Notes under the pieces: generated by a model | Database searches by the model: none | What the model was told of the DNA's origin: nothing | What the model saw: the letters and a program-made list of their open reading frames with translations, nothing else | Made by a program: the position numbers and the translations under genes | In this document: positions 36,604-47,336 of the stretch, one piece after another | Position numbering within the stretch: position 1 is the stretch's first letter | Layout of the letters: each line of letters starts with the position of its first letter | Source: Rhyacichthys aspro | Taxonomy: Eukaryota; Chordata; Actinopteri; Gobiiformes; Rhyacichthyidae | NCBI GenBank assembly: GCA_036850595.1 | Contig: CM072152.1 | Span: forward strand, 23,945,179 to 24,009,178 | Direction: 5' to 3' | Length of the DNA stretch: 64,000 nt

Positions 36604-37250
36604 TTTAAACCAGACATGTCCAGAGTCAGGCCTAAAGACTAAAACCTGCTCAAATCTGAATAAAACCTGTTCAAATACGACTAAAACTGTTCAAATCTGA
36701 CTAAAACCTGTTCAAATACGACTAAAACTGTTCAAATTTGACTAAAACCTGCTCAAATCTGACTAAAACCTGCTCAAATCTGACTAAAACCTGTTCAAAT
36801 CTGACTAAAACCTGCTCAAATCCGACTAAAACCTGCTCAAATCCATCTAAAACCTGCTCAAATCCGACTAAAACCTGTTCAAATCTGACTAAAACCTGTT
36901 CAAATCCATCTAAAACCTGCTCAAATCCATCTAAAATCTGTTCCAATCTGATTAAAACCTGCTTAAAACGGACTAAAACCTGCTCAAATCCATCTAAAAC
37001 CTGTTCAAATCTGACTAAAACCTGCTCAAATCCAACTAAAACCTGTTCAAATCTGACTAAAACCTGCTCAAATCCAAATAAAACCTGTTCAAATCTGACT
37101 AAAACTTACTCAAATCTGACTAAAACTGTTCAGAGACATTCATGCGTCGCTGAATCGGTGAATCTACCTCAGACCCAAAGCTACTGGGACAGGCTCCAGT
37201 CACATGACCCTGACAAGACTAACTAGAGGATAAATGAATGAATAATAAAA
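36604..37250 (-). mobile_element. Minisatellite-carrying element, locus B
   Basis: Read on the minus strand: an interspersed-repeat fragment (CATTCATTTATCCTCTAG ... GTGACTGGAGCCTGTCCCAG), then the 21-bp array, then GGCCTGACTCTGGACATGTC followed by TGGTTTAAA. That last stretch lines up with the right end of the 41.8-kb element (GGCCTTGAGTTTGACATGTG, then AGGTTTAAA). Locus B therefore shares its left context with locus A and its right context with locus C, which links the loci as copies of one composite family. Confidence 0.6.
36637..37131 (-). repeat. 21-bp minisatellite, locus B
   Basis: About 23 units. On the plus strand the unit reads CTAAAACCTGCTCAAATCTG with substitutions, the reverse complement of the unit at the other loci. 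The plus frame 36738-37226 and minus frame 36722-36946 stay open because 21 is a multiple of three. The minus-strand peptide repeats FEQVLVG/FEQVLDG. Confidence 0.9.
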
Positions 37251-39402
37251 TCCTTTTGCATTTACTTCAGGTGACACATTCTGACTTAGTTTTGTTTTTT
37301 TAAATGATAGTTTTGTGAATTTAATGGTCTCTCAAAGATAAACTTCAACCACAATTCTTGATTATAAGTTTTGAAAATAGCAACAGAAGGTCTTTGTCCA
37401 ATTAAACACTTTCTGTCTTTGACCAAGTACATTTCTTCTTAACATGACTATAATCAAAGTCTTTTCAAACCATATCCAATATTTTTGTGCAAAACAAATA
37501 GCAATAAAGGAATTGCCTCATCCCATCCACCTTTAGCATTAAACATCCACAAATATAGATAGTAATATTCAGACTGATTCACTAAATGACCTATTTTTGA
37601 AGAAGCTATCATTTCAAAAGCTTGTTTACTCCTGTGGAAGATTCTGGCTGAGTATTTGTCCCTGTCATCACACATTTTCACCTAATCCTGTTTTAAACTG
37701 CAGCTCGTTTGAAAGGGATCCAGCAGTTTGTTTGTGTTTTAAGTGTTTATGAGAAAAATCTTGGAACGGCTCTCTGAAAGGATAAAGCACGTGTTTGTGC
37801 GGTGAATCAAAGAGGATTTGATTAGTTTTTTCCGTCTCCCGGTGGAAATTAGGCCACATACGTGCGTCCCTGAAGAAATGAGAGAAAATGGCTTTACGTC
37901 ACTGCTTTAAATCCTTAATATTCAGAGTATTAGCTTGTCACCACTAGAGGGCACCACCTTCACAGTCTATATTAGATATTATGGAGCAAAGAATCCAATG
38001 CAAAGGGCTGTTAAATGTTAAGGAAATGAGGTTTTAAAGAAGAAGAACAAGAAAAACACAGCTTCTTTCAAGGATAATTGAGGTGAATGGTGCAGGTTCA
38101 ATAATGGATGAAGTAAGGAAGCAAATACATCTGTCTTGTCTTTGTTTATTTGAATATTAATCTTTGAGGTGCTAGTGTTGGGAATTTAATTCAGCTGATT
38201 ATTATGTTGCACGTGTCCGGCTGAAAAATGAGTGTGGCATCGACGCAAACGCTGTAATTTATTCACTTAAGACACAAAAGCAGAGCCCGGCCCACGCTGA
38301 CGGGACTAAAATGAGCTTTATTGAAACTGTAAAAGGAAATTTGGAAGAAAATGTGACATAAATGGTAAGAATTGGGGAAAAGGCTGCTTATAACTTACTT
38401 AAATACAAATCCCTTTTATTCCTTAATGTCCATTTTCTTCTCTTTTTCTTGATATTGTTGGGTTTCTCGCTGGAGTCATGGTAGTTTAGTTTTGTGATTA
38501 TCTTTCTTAACACAGTTCTTTTTGTTTATTCTCTTCTGTTTTCTCTGGAGCTGCTCATCTTTCTGTAAATCTTTGTCATTTGACCTTATTTTGAGACAGA
38601 AACAGACACTGTAGCCGTATCGTTTTCAAGCAATTCATTATGTCTTTCCATTTTAACGTCAATCAAACGTCACCTGAACGTATCTGCTGCTCGGACGGAA
38701 AGCTTTGTGTTGGAATAAATAAATATTTACTTATTATTGAACTAAAATGTGAACAAGAACATATTTAGATGCATTAAAGTCAGCTGTTAAATGCATAGCC
38801 ACTGGGGTGTGCTCTAATATCAACATTAAAATGAAATCTTTCAACACTTGAGAGTTTTTCCATCAAACACACAACATTACAGTCACATTTTTTGAAGAAG
38901 CGAAGACTATTTTGTGTTACTTGCTTTAAAATCTAAAAGGATATTAAACAGATGATGAGCTACAGTGAAATTGACCTCACACCAATAAAAATCAAAGCTG
39001 CATTTAGAGTTTAAAGCTGATTGAAGAGTCCTGTCCCATCGTGGAGTAATATACACAATTGAAACCTCATTGTGGTCCCATCTTTAGCGGCTGGTGGGTG
39101 TTCATCTTCCTCCTCGGCGTTGGGCTGCAGCTAAATCGGAGAAAATAAATGGCTTCATTCATAGTCCGTAATGTGAGTGTGTAATAAAGATGAGTGTCAG
39201 AGTCATTACTGAGAGCAAATATGAACCAGGGCTGGTACAGACTCATGGGTCGGGGATTTATTTAAGTCTATTCTGTAAAGAGCGACGAACGAAGGGACTG
39301 TTTGACTTGGAGTTAAGATTATAGTCGTTATTGATCGCTCGATTGGTTTTGATTGGTACGTTTTGATGAGTTGATATAAGGCCTAATCTCTGAGAAAGGT
39401 TT
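37251..39402. other. Unique sequence, no gene seen
   Basis: No supported exon. The minus frames at 37454-37681 and 37668-37859 have no recognisable domain. It holds the best CTCF-like motif of the window at 37941. Confidence 0.35.
37941..37954 (+). promoter_or_regulatory. CTCF-like motif, exact consensus
   Basis: CCACTAGAGGGCAC matches the CTCF core CCASYAGRKGGCRS at all 14 positions and is followed by CACC. This is the strongest of the three CTCF-like words found. Occupancy is not shown. Confidence 0.5.
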
Positions 39403-39738
39403 GTCACTGTTACACTTCTGCAAATCCACAAATACATCCACAGAGCTGCAAATATTATGGACGTAAAGGGAAAAAAAACTGGCCAAAAAATTAAAGATTA
39501 AATGGATATTTAAATGAAATGTTTGGTCAATACGAAAGGATTTGATGTAAGTGTAACTTTTGGTGCCCTTTGCAGACATTCGTAATAATCTGTAATGTTT
39601 CAGTCACTGTTACACTTCTGCAAATCCACAAATACATCGACAGTGCTGCAAATATTATGGACGTAAAGGAAAAAAAATAACTTCCAATCCAAAAAGTGGC
39701 CAAAAAATGAAAGATGAAGTGGATATTTGAACGAAATG
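39403..39738 (+). repeat. Tandem duplication, ~200-bp spacing
   Basis: GTCACTGTTACACTTCTGCA followed by AATCCACAAATACATC occurs at 39403 and again at 39603. Both continue with GCTGCAAATATTATGGACGT and, after a small indel, GGCCAAAAAATNAAAGAT and GGATATTTNAANGAAATG. The second copy has about 17 extra bases after the A run. Confidence 0.9.
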
Positions 39739-40999
39739 ATTATTAGAAGTCATTTTTAAAGCATTTCAAAGACTGTTCTATTCCCACAAAAATATAATCT
39801 GAATACTTCTTATTTGAAGTAGCAAATCTTACCTATTTGTGGTTACCATGGCTACGAGAACCATGATTTTTTTGGTTTTATTTGTAGAAAAAACATGTGA
39901 TGATGAAACTGTTACCAAAAGAACAACACTTTTTTAACGTCAACAGCCAAAAAAAGATTTACAGAATTAAGATCGCACCTGAAAGTGATGCACAAACTTC
40001 ATCTCGGGCTTTTTTTTTTTTCCTTTTTCTGCAGCTAAAATAAACGTATAGGCTTTAATACAGAATGTGGTTGTTTGTGGTGGACATTAAACCCTACTTT
40101 TCCACAGAAAACCAGCTCGGGACCAAAATAACTTGATGTGATTCCATAGATCCACTACAGAGAGCATCCTGGAGTCATTCTGGAGAACACAACAACAAAT
40201 ATATCGCTCTAGAGCCACACAAACCATCAGAGACTGTTCACACCCACGACATTCACTTTTGAACATGTCGCCTTCGTAAAAATCAAGGACTAACAAAGAG
40301 TTTAGGCGGAAGTAAAGCTTATTGTGCCTCTTTTTAATATTTACAACAAGATGGAAAGAAAAGCAAAAGACAAAAAAACAAAAAGACAAAACAGTTGTAA
40401 TAAGTTATTCATAAAACAGAAGAAAAACAGATATTACTGCTGTCATTACTAATTAATTAATTGTTAACATTATTTTTATCATTTCATGTTAATTACAATG
40501 ATGTTACGAATTCAAACAATTATAACGGCAACAACCATATCATTTTTATCATAACTGTTACTGTTATTATCAGTGTTATTACCATCATTACCACCTTCAT
40601 TACCACTTCATAGTCAATATTGTTACCATTCTTTAATTATTCCTGCTTTACACCATTATCATCAACATTATTATACAACAATATACAGTTTACATCTCAT
40701 GCACTTTTATAAACACGTAGATATTTATTTGTTTTCATTCTTTTTTAATGCAATACAATGACAACAAAGACTTTCTATTCTATTTCTATTTCCTCTGTTT
40801 TGGTTAAATTAAGGCAAACACATGAAGCATGATGTAGTTTAGAAAATAAAAGTGTTTGTTTGTGGCTGTATCCTGGCAGCTCTGTATTTTCAGCAAATCT
40901 AAATGCCAAACGACCTCAGAATATGATAAATGTGAATTCCTTCCAGTGGATTTTACCTCTCTGAATTGGAAGAGGCAGCAGAGTTCTTGGTCCAGTGCG
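39739..40999. other. Unique sequence; degenerate ATT/CAT-rich part at 40430-40690
   Basis: Between 40430 and 40690 words such as TTACCATCATTACC, ATTATCAGTGTTATT and CACCATTATCATCAAC point to an old decayed trinucleotide repeat. No coding sequence is supported. Confidence 0.35.
39842..39855. promoter_or_regulatory. X-box-like (RFX) motif
   Basis: GTTACCATGGCTAC matches the palindromic RFX X-box GTTGCCATGGCAAC at 12 of 14 positions, with both half-sites present and normal spacing. X-boxes mark ciliary-gene promoters and some enhancers. No start site can be assigned next to it. Confidence 0.3.
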
Positions 41000-41290
41000 A
41001 TTTCTGGACTTAATCCCCGTTGGACGTCGGCTGAAGCGGTGGGTTTGTGTCCGAGTGTAATCGCGGCCGAGCAGGAGGACGACGTAGAGGCCCGTTTCAC
41101 CGAGCGGCCGTCTGTTTTTAGATGTTTGTTGGAGCTCCCGAGGGAACGGCGTGAAGCGAGCCAAGACCCGACCGTGTGATCATCGTCGCCACAGGACACG
41201 ACCCGCGAAGAGAACGGCTGATTAACAGGAGGGGGGCTCCGCGGGAGGCCGAGTGGATCAGTGAGCAGCTGGAGGGGGCTCAGAGTGGAG
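41000..41290. promoter_or_regulatory. CpG island
   Basis: The densest CpG region in the window (GTAATCGCGGCCGAGCAGG, GACCCGCGAAGAGAACGG, CTCCGCGGGAGGCCGAG) in CpG-poor surroundings. Plus frame 40856-41179 and two minus frames cross it, all unrecognised. A promoter for an unseen transcript or a developmental CpG island are the likely readings. Confidence 0.45.
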
Positions 41291-41832
41291 CACGACATGG
41301 AGTAAACAACAAACGCTCACTTTCTGGAGAGATTCTGCACAGACAACAGGACTGTGAACCTGTAATGCTTTATTTCTTCCCCCAACAGAGCTATCATTGA
41401 ATCTAAACGTTAAAAAGTGCATCGGAGACACCTTTTTTATTAAATTCAACACTTTTATCCCACTTCTATCACCTTTTTGCTCAAAGTCTGCCTGTATTTC
41501 ACTGTTTACGTCCCTTTTTGACAAGTTTGGGATGTTATCAGCCGCTAGTTAGCTTTAGCATGGCTCTGCTGCAAAGGAAAACAAAGTACAGTGTATTTAA
41601 AGTAGAACTGTGTAAGTTTTAGCCCAAAAATATATATTCTCGTAATCATTTAATGGTTCTATTTAATGGTTCTATTACACTACACATATAAGAAAGACAA
41701 TAGGTCAATACGCTGGACCCTAGGAGAGTCATATTTGTAGAAAAGACATGTTCTTTCTTCCAAACTTGTCGGCTTGGATAGTCTCTATAATATACAGTAG
41801 CTACCGTGAGGGACCTGCTACAAGCTCTGAAG
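41291..41832. other. Unique sequence, no gene seen
   Basis: At 41596-41620 the phrase AAAGTAGAACTGTGTAAGTT resembles the start of a common teleost short repeat, but its far end could not be recognised. Nothing else is seen. Confidence 0.3.
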
Positions 41833-41987
41833 CAGTGGTGTCAAACTCAAAGAGGTGAGGGGCCGCGATAGTTAATAAGAATCCTTTCAGGGGCCGAAGA
41901 TGGTGACATTTGGGAAGCTTTTATTAAATTTTGAATTGAAGGTTTCATGTTCATTTGAGTTGGTTGATTGACGAATTTCCTCCAAAG

Positions 41988-42600
41988 ACAGGTTTTAGTT
42001 GGGTTTGAACAGGTTTTATTTGGATTTGAACATGCTTTAAATGGATTTGAACAGGTTTTATTTGGATTTGAACATGCTTTAAATGGATTTGAACAGGTTT
42101 TATTTGGATTTGAACATGCTTTAAATGGATTTGAACAGGTTTTATTTGGATTTGAACAGGTTTTATTTGGATTTGAACAGGTTTTAAATGGATTTGAACA
42201 GGTTTTATTTGGATTTGAACATGCTTTAAATGGATTTGAACAGGTTTTAAATGGATTTGAACAGGTTTTATTTGGATTTGAACAGGTTTTATTTGGATTT
42301 GAACAGGTTTTATTTGGATTTGAACAGGTTTTAAATGGATTTGAACAGGTTTTATTTGGATTTGAACATGCTTTAAATGGATTTGAACAGGTTTTAAATG
42401 GATTTGAACATGCTTTAAATGGATTTGAACCAGTTTTAGATGTATGTGAACAGGTTTTAAATGGATTTGAACAGATTTTAGATGTATTTGAACAGGTTTT
42501 AAATGAATTTGAACAGGTTTTAAATCGATTTGAACCAGTTTTAGATGTATTTGAACAGGTTTTAAATGGATTTGAACAGGTTTTATTTGGATTTGAGCAG
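41988..42600 (+). repeat. 21-bp minisatellite, locus C
   Basis: About 29 units of GTTTTATTTGGATTTGAACA plus G, alternating with AAATGGATTTGAACAT/G forms. The frame 41968-42672 (234 codons) runs through the array as repeats of FEQVLFG, FEHALNG and FEQVLNG. The frame stays open because the period is a multiple of three; there is no non-repeat coding part. Fewer indels than in locus A suggest a younger or more homogenised array. Confidence 0.95.
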
Positions 42601-42663
42601 ATTATATATATTTTAGTACCAAAAACAGGCTTAAGATTTCATGAACAAATAAAATTAATCAGA

Positions 42664-42690
42664 TCCATCTAAAACCTGTTCAAATCCCGT
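42664..42690 (-). repeat. Single 21-bp unit in inverted orientation
   Basis: TCCATCTAAAACCTGTTCAA, followed by ATCCCG, is a reverse-complement unit of the array that ends 60 bases earlier. It shows a local inversion or a second, collapsed array inside the same element. Confidence 0.75.
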
Positions 42691-42794
42691 TAAAACATGG
42701 TGCCAAAAATATCACCAACTAAACACCTTGGACGGCCACATAAAACTTTACAAAGGGCCACATTTGACCCCTGGGCCTTGAGTTTGACATGTGA

Positions 42795-44422
42795 GGTTTA
42801 AAACTGAACTTGATTAGATTAGTTTATGCTGATTATGTTCCTACAGTCATTGGAAGAACCAGACTCTGTTTTGTGTTGGTCTGGAAAGTGCTGAGGCAGT
42901 TTTCAGTATAATTCACAGTTAATGACCGTCTCCAGAAACAAACTCAAGCCTAAAGAGTCTCAAACAATAAATTTGAGTCTGTCCTTTTATAAGAAACAGC
43001 ACAGACTCAGAGCTATGTTTGTAGTTACTGTTAAAACTCTTTAGATTCACACAGATTCTGTCAGAAATATCAACTTGGACACAACTCCTGCAGCTTTTAT
43101 TCATAAACATTATGTGTGTTTGTTTCCAAATTCTACATATTGCATTGTGTTTCTTTCCAATAGAAGATAGAATAGAAGTTTCTTGTTTGGTCAAATCTAA
43201 CTCATTGTCTAATTACTGTAGTAACCCAAGACTGAACTGAGTTACATTTGTTGTTGCATTTAATTATTTTTACAAAACAACAGATTTGTCAGATTTGTTC
43301 ACCATTTTTTTCAATTTAACAAAGCACTTTTCCCACAGATTTTGAAGCATGTGGCTATTTTTGTGCCTTTTTTCACAGAATAGGTTGACCAATTTACTGT
43401 TGTACACTTAAATAAAACAAAACTGGCATCGATGGAGTATTTTTGGAGCAACTATTCACGACAAAATAAACATTTGACGTTTTTTTTCCTCAAGTCTGTT
43501 TACATCCACGTGCTGAGACGTCTTTAGATTCAACCAAAAACAGCATTATCATCATTTCTCGCCTCTTTTTTTGCAGAATAAGCGAACAGACCCAGAGGCG
43601 CTGATGTTGCGGCCCTTCCGGCTCCACCTGTGTGTGTTTTTAGTTTGTGTCGGAGTCTGAGCGGAGCCTGAAGGGCCGCGATATCTGGGCTCGCACAAGT
43701 CGACAGCTTTTCTAATTAACTCCACGCTGGGTTCTTGTACAGACTTATTATCGCAGACAATGACCCCGGGACTTTAAAGTGTTTATGTGAGTGTATGTGT
43801 GTAATTGTGCTGATCAGGAAGTCTGTGTTCATTGTGCTTGTGTCACAGAAAAACACTGGAGCTCATTGGAAACGTGGCAGCGCTGGCTTTGAGGCTAAAC
43901 AGCTGCATATCCTCAACAAAGACCCGGTTATTCTCATTATTTTACTGAATAATTACGAGGAAGGATGAGAACAGCAGGTTATTACTGGTAGTCTGTGAGG
44001 GGCTTCTTTTGGTTTATTTGAAACACTGTTAGTTTACTCCCTGCTCTGTCCGGGACCAGATAGCATTCAATTACAAATAAACCTGTTTGACTTTGACGTG
44101 AAACATTAAAGACTGAAAATGTAGCGTCAATTGATGCGAAATTTTGAAATTTTGCAAAAAGAAAAGTGCATGTCTGGTCTATTTTCTTTATCAATGAGAA
44201 CTAAAACAATCCTGTGCAGAAATGTCAGAGGCTGGAGGTGTCAAAAAACAATATCTGCTGCAGCAACAAACAAAACAAAACAGAAAATGAAGAAGAGCTG
44301 GACGTATTTTTGAGATGTCATGTGGTTCGTGTTGTTAATGATGCTAGTGTTGGCTGTGACTTTAGAATAACTCACAGTATTAGGCATTACAAACCTAATT
44401 AATCCATAATTCATTATTTACA
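42795..44422. other. Unique sequence; CpG-rich patch at 43590-43730
   Basis: 43590-43730 has many CpGs (GATGTTGCGGCCCTTCCGGC, GGGCCGCGATATCTGGGC) and ends in a TAATTAAC homeodomain word, a possible regulatory island. The 91-codon minus frame at 42919-43194 is unrecognised. Confidence 0.3.
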
Positions 44423-44580
44423 AAGCATTAATCCAACATTAATCAGTGTTACATTATAAACATTGTTATAAATGTTTTAGTCTTAACGATAAACTCATGT
44501 ATAAATGTACATATCAATGCTATTTCAGTCTCTATAGTTTATTAATGAATTACTTGTTAATTACACATCTATTAATGCTT
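44423..44580. repeat. Imperfect foldback, AAGCATTAAT ends
   Basis: Starts AAGCATTAATCC and ends ATTAATGCTT, with further partial pairing inward (ACATTATAAAC against GTTTATTAATG). AT-rich and about 158 bp, it looks like a small foldback or MITE-like repeat. Chance pairing of AT-rich DNA is possible. Confidence 0.35.
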
Positions 44581-47336
44581 AACTACTGTTTGTGAATTTA
44601 AATTTTATCACATTTTAATTACTTTACACTTTTATTGCCTCTAACATTTTGTCAGTTTTTGTTATTTCCACTTCTCAAACTGACATAGTTTATTGCAGAT
44701 TTAATTAGTTTTTCTAGTTTCAAAGTTTTGATTTCTTTCCATCTGTAAATTACTATATTCACTGGTACTTTTGAGATTTTGAGATGGAAAAAAACAAAAC
44801 AAAAGCAGAAACAGAACTCACACATTTATGGTCTGTGTTTCTCTAATTCTGTTAGCATCACTAGCTAGCAACAGATAACTTTTTTTTTAATTCTTTGAAA
44901 TGCATTGAAAAAAGAAAAAAAAAAAACAGACAAGACAGATCTTTTTTTCTTTTAGTAAAATGTTTTATAGTTTCACATCCACTCATTTGCTAAATTTAAC
45001 ACCATTTTTTCTTCAAATGAGGTTTTGTTCTCAAATATTACAGCAATTTTAACTTTAATGAAGATAATTTAAAACTCTGAATGCTGTGCTTTTGTGTCAG
45101 AGCTAAGTTAAGACTAAACCTGCTGCAGATGTAGGTCATATCTGCCTCTGGGGCAAGAGTGAGGTACAAAAATCTCAACTCAGACTCGGTAAATTTAATT
45201 AAAATAGTTCCACCTTTGACTGGAAGCACCTTTACCAAGAATTGTTGAAGTAGAAATAAAGGGGGGAAAGTAAAATCAAACAAATTTAGAGCAAAATAAT
45301 AATATATGTGGAGTTAATTGGCAAAGACGTTGTAAAGTTGAGAAGAGTTGTTATCAGACGACAGAGACAGAGTTGGCCTGAAAAGCACGTGTTAATCCGG
45401 ACTAATATCGAAATGTTGGGTGTCGCCCAAAGCTGATTATTTTGGCAGCGTCCCGTGAGACCTGGCAGCCTTCACCTCTGACGATGACGAGGATGAGGAT
45501 GTGTTTGAGGCAGAAACATCCAGAGAACATCCGCCAAGAGTCAAGACTAAATACGAGGGTGATTAATACAAAACAAATTCTAAACAGCTTCTTCATTCTT
45601 CTTAGTTTATGATTAAAAATATGTTAAACCTTTATGTCTCTAAACTGTACTCTTCATGTTCTACACCGATATTTTGCTTTTCATACCTTTGATCCATGTA
45701 GAAAACTCTAGATTATTCAATGGTCATATTTATTTAATGTCCTTTTAAGGGCTGAGTATGAACTATTAATCAAAACATACTGTATGTGTATTTTTTAAAG
45801 TGAATATTTCTGTCCAGCCAAAAAGAAAATGTAACTGGAAGCTATTACTTTCGACGATATTGATTTTCTTGCAGTAAATTGACTCCCAATTGGATCTAAA
45901 TGAAATAATTTATTCATGTGAGGGTATTTAATTAAACTTATGTCCTGTCTTGTCCTCTTGGTGCAAAGAAAAATAAAACAATCACAAAAAAGAAAGCAAA
46001 GTTTCAAGTGAACAGATTATTTAATCCTTCCCACTTCTTTTACTTTCTTTACTGAATGGTGTAAAACAAAACACTGAACCATATATTATTTCACTAATAT
46101 GTAACCATAGCAACTGTAAATGGCGCTCATGTTAATTAAAAAGTAAAACTAATTGACAGGACATTATAGGTTTCCTGGTTAGAACTGACCTTTAGTAAAA
46201 ACCTGATTACTTTGGGATAAAACGTTTGATTCATTTCTTTTTTCACAAAGGGATCTGTCATTATTTAAACTCCGTCAAACATTTAGAGACAAAGTGAGCT
46301 TTATTTACACCGTGACCTTCAAAAATATCAGTAATCTAACAAATCTAATACGATAGTTTGTAAGGTGAAAGTGTTGGGATTCTTTTACTTTTAGTTTGAC
46401 TTTTTATTATAATCTCACAGGAATATAATTGATTTTTACGCCTTTTTATTTGATTCTGTCAATGTCCGAGTGGATCAAGAGAAAATGGGGAATGTAATTA
46501 GTTCAAAGGAATACAGCAATACATCAATTGTTCATTTTCAGTATAAAAAATTCTTGATCCAATACATAATTTATTATTTTTTAGTGTTAATCTACCAGCA
46601 TTGTGTTACTGTTTGTAATTAATCCCATTCTGATCACCTTCTCATTGATTAACCTTTACATTCTTCTTCCTGAATATAACATTTCAGATTTCCCTGCTTC
46701 TCCACCACTTTCCCCGCACAATCCCGTCCATCAAAAAGTTTTTTCCGAGACAAATCCAACATCAGGCAAACGCACATCTTTGCTGATTCACTCCTTATTA
46801 AACTTATTAGACTTAATCCATCACTTTCTCTCGACTCTAACTTCGGGAGCTGGTGACGGAGAGACAGTCGAACACTATCTCCGCTGCACACACCGCTCCG
46901 CTTCAGTCGTGACCCATTTAACTTCTCCCAACGCCGCTGACGTGCTCCCGTCTCCCATGGCAACGCAGACAGACTCCACCGCGCGTTATCGCTCCGGGTT
47001 TAGCGTGTTTTAGCTCATGAATATTGTACGGAGTGTGTTTTATTTCGCACTCGTGAGATGTGTTTGTCGTAATCGCGAGGAGGACGAGGAAAGGGCACTT
47101 GTAGGTTTCGAGTGTGGAGCTGCCTCGGAGGAGCTCAGAGAGTAAAGTGTGCACCAGCGTTTCAATAATTAGCATTTGTTCAGTAACGCACTGCAATGGC
47201 TTTGGGTAAGACATAATAGGAGGCAGATATTTCATAATGTTGCAGTTCTCAGTGGAAAATTAGACTTTGTTTGTGACGAGAAGAAAGATTCCCCAAAGAT
47301 TCGGTTCTTAAAGATTTGTGTGAAAATAAATTGCAC
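44581..47336. other. Unique sequence; CpG-rich segment at 46840-47110
   Basis: 46840-47110 holds many CpGs (CAACGCCGCTGACGTG, CACCGCGCGTTATCGCTCCG, GTAATCGCGAGGAGGACG) and a weak X-box-like word at 46950-46964. It may be a promoter or enhancer island. The 136-codon plus frame 46603-47013 overlaps it but shares its space with minus frames and has no recognisable domain. Confidence 0.35.

Larger units (their letters stand above)
41833..42794 (+). mobile_element. Minisatellite-carrying element with inverted ends, locus C
   Basis: The left end reads CAGTGGTGTCAAACTCAAAG and the right end, on the minus strand, CACATGTCAAACTCAAGGCC; both share GTCAAACTCAA near the tip, then GG(CC)-rich sequence (GGGGCCG and GGGCCACATTTG). 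Ends of this form are typical of hAT-type elements, but no convincing 8-bp duplication flanks it, so the class is tentative. Between the ends lies a 21-bp array of about 29 units and little else. No transposase is present, so any movement would need help in trans. Confidence 0.6.

Noticed and set aside
36722..37226. 162-codon plus frame and 74-codon minus frame over locus B
   Set aside because: Both are products of a 21-bp repeat with no stop codon in the unit; the opposite strands being open at once argues against selection for either.
46950..46964. X-box GTCTCCCATGGCAAC
   Set aside because: Only one half-site (GGCAAC) fits well; the other has a mismatch at a key position and the spacer is a base too long.
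46603..47013. 136-codon plus-strand frame
   Set aside because: Hydrophobic start and Ser/Thr-rich tail without a known domain; two long minus-strand frames share the same DNA, as happens in CpG-rich chance frames.
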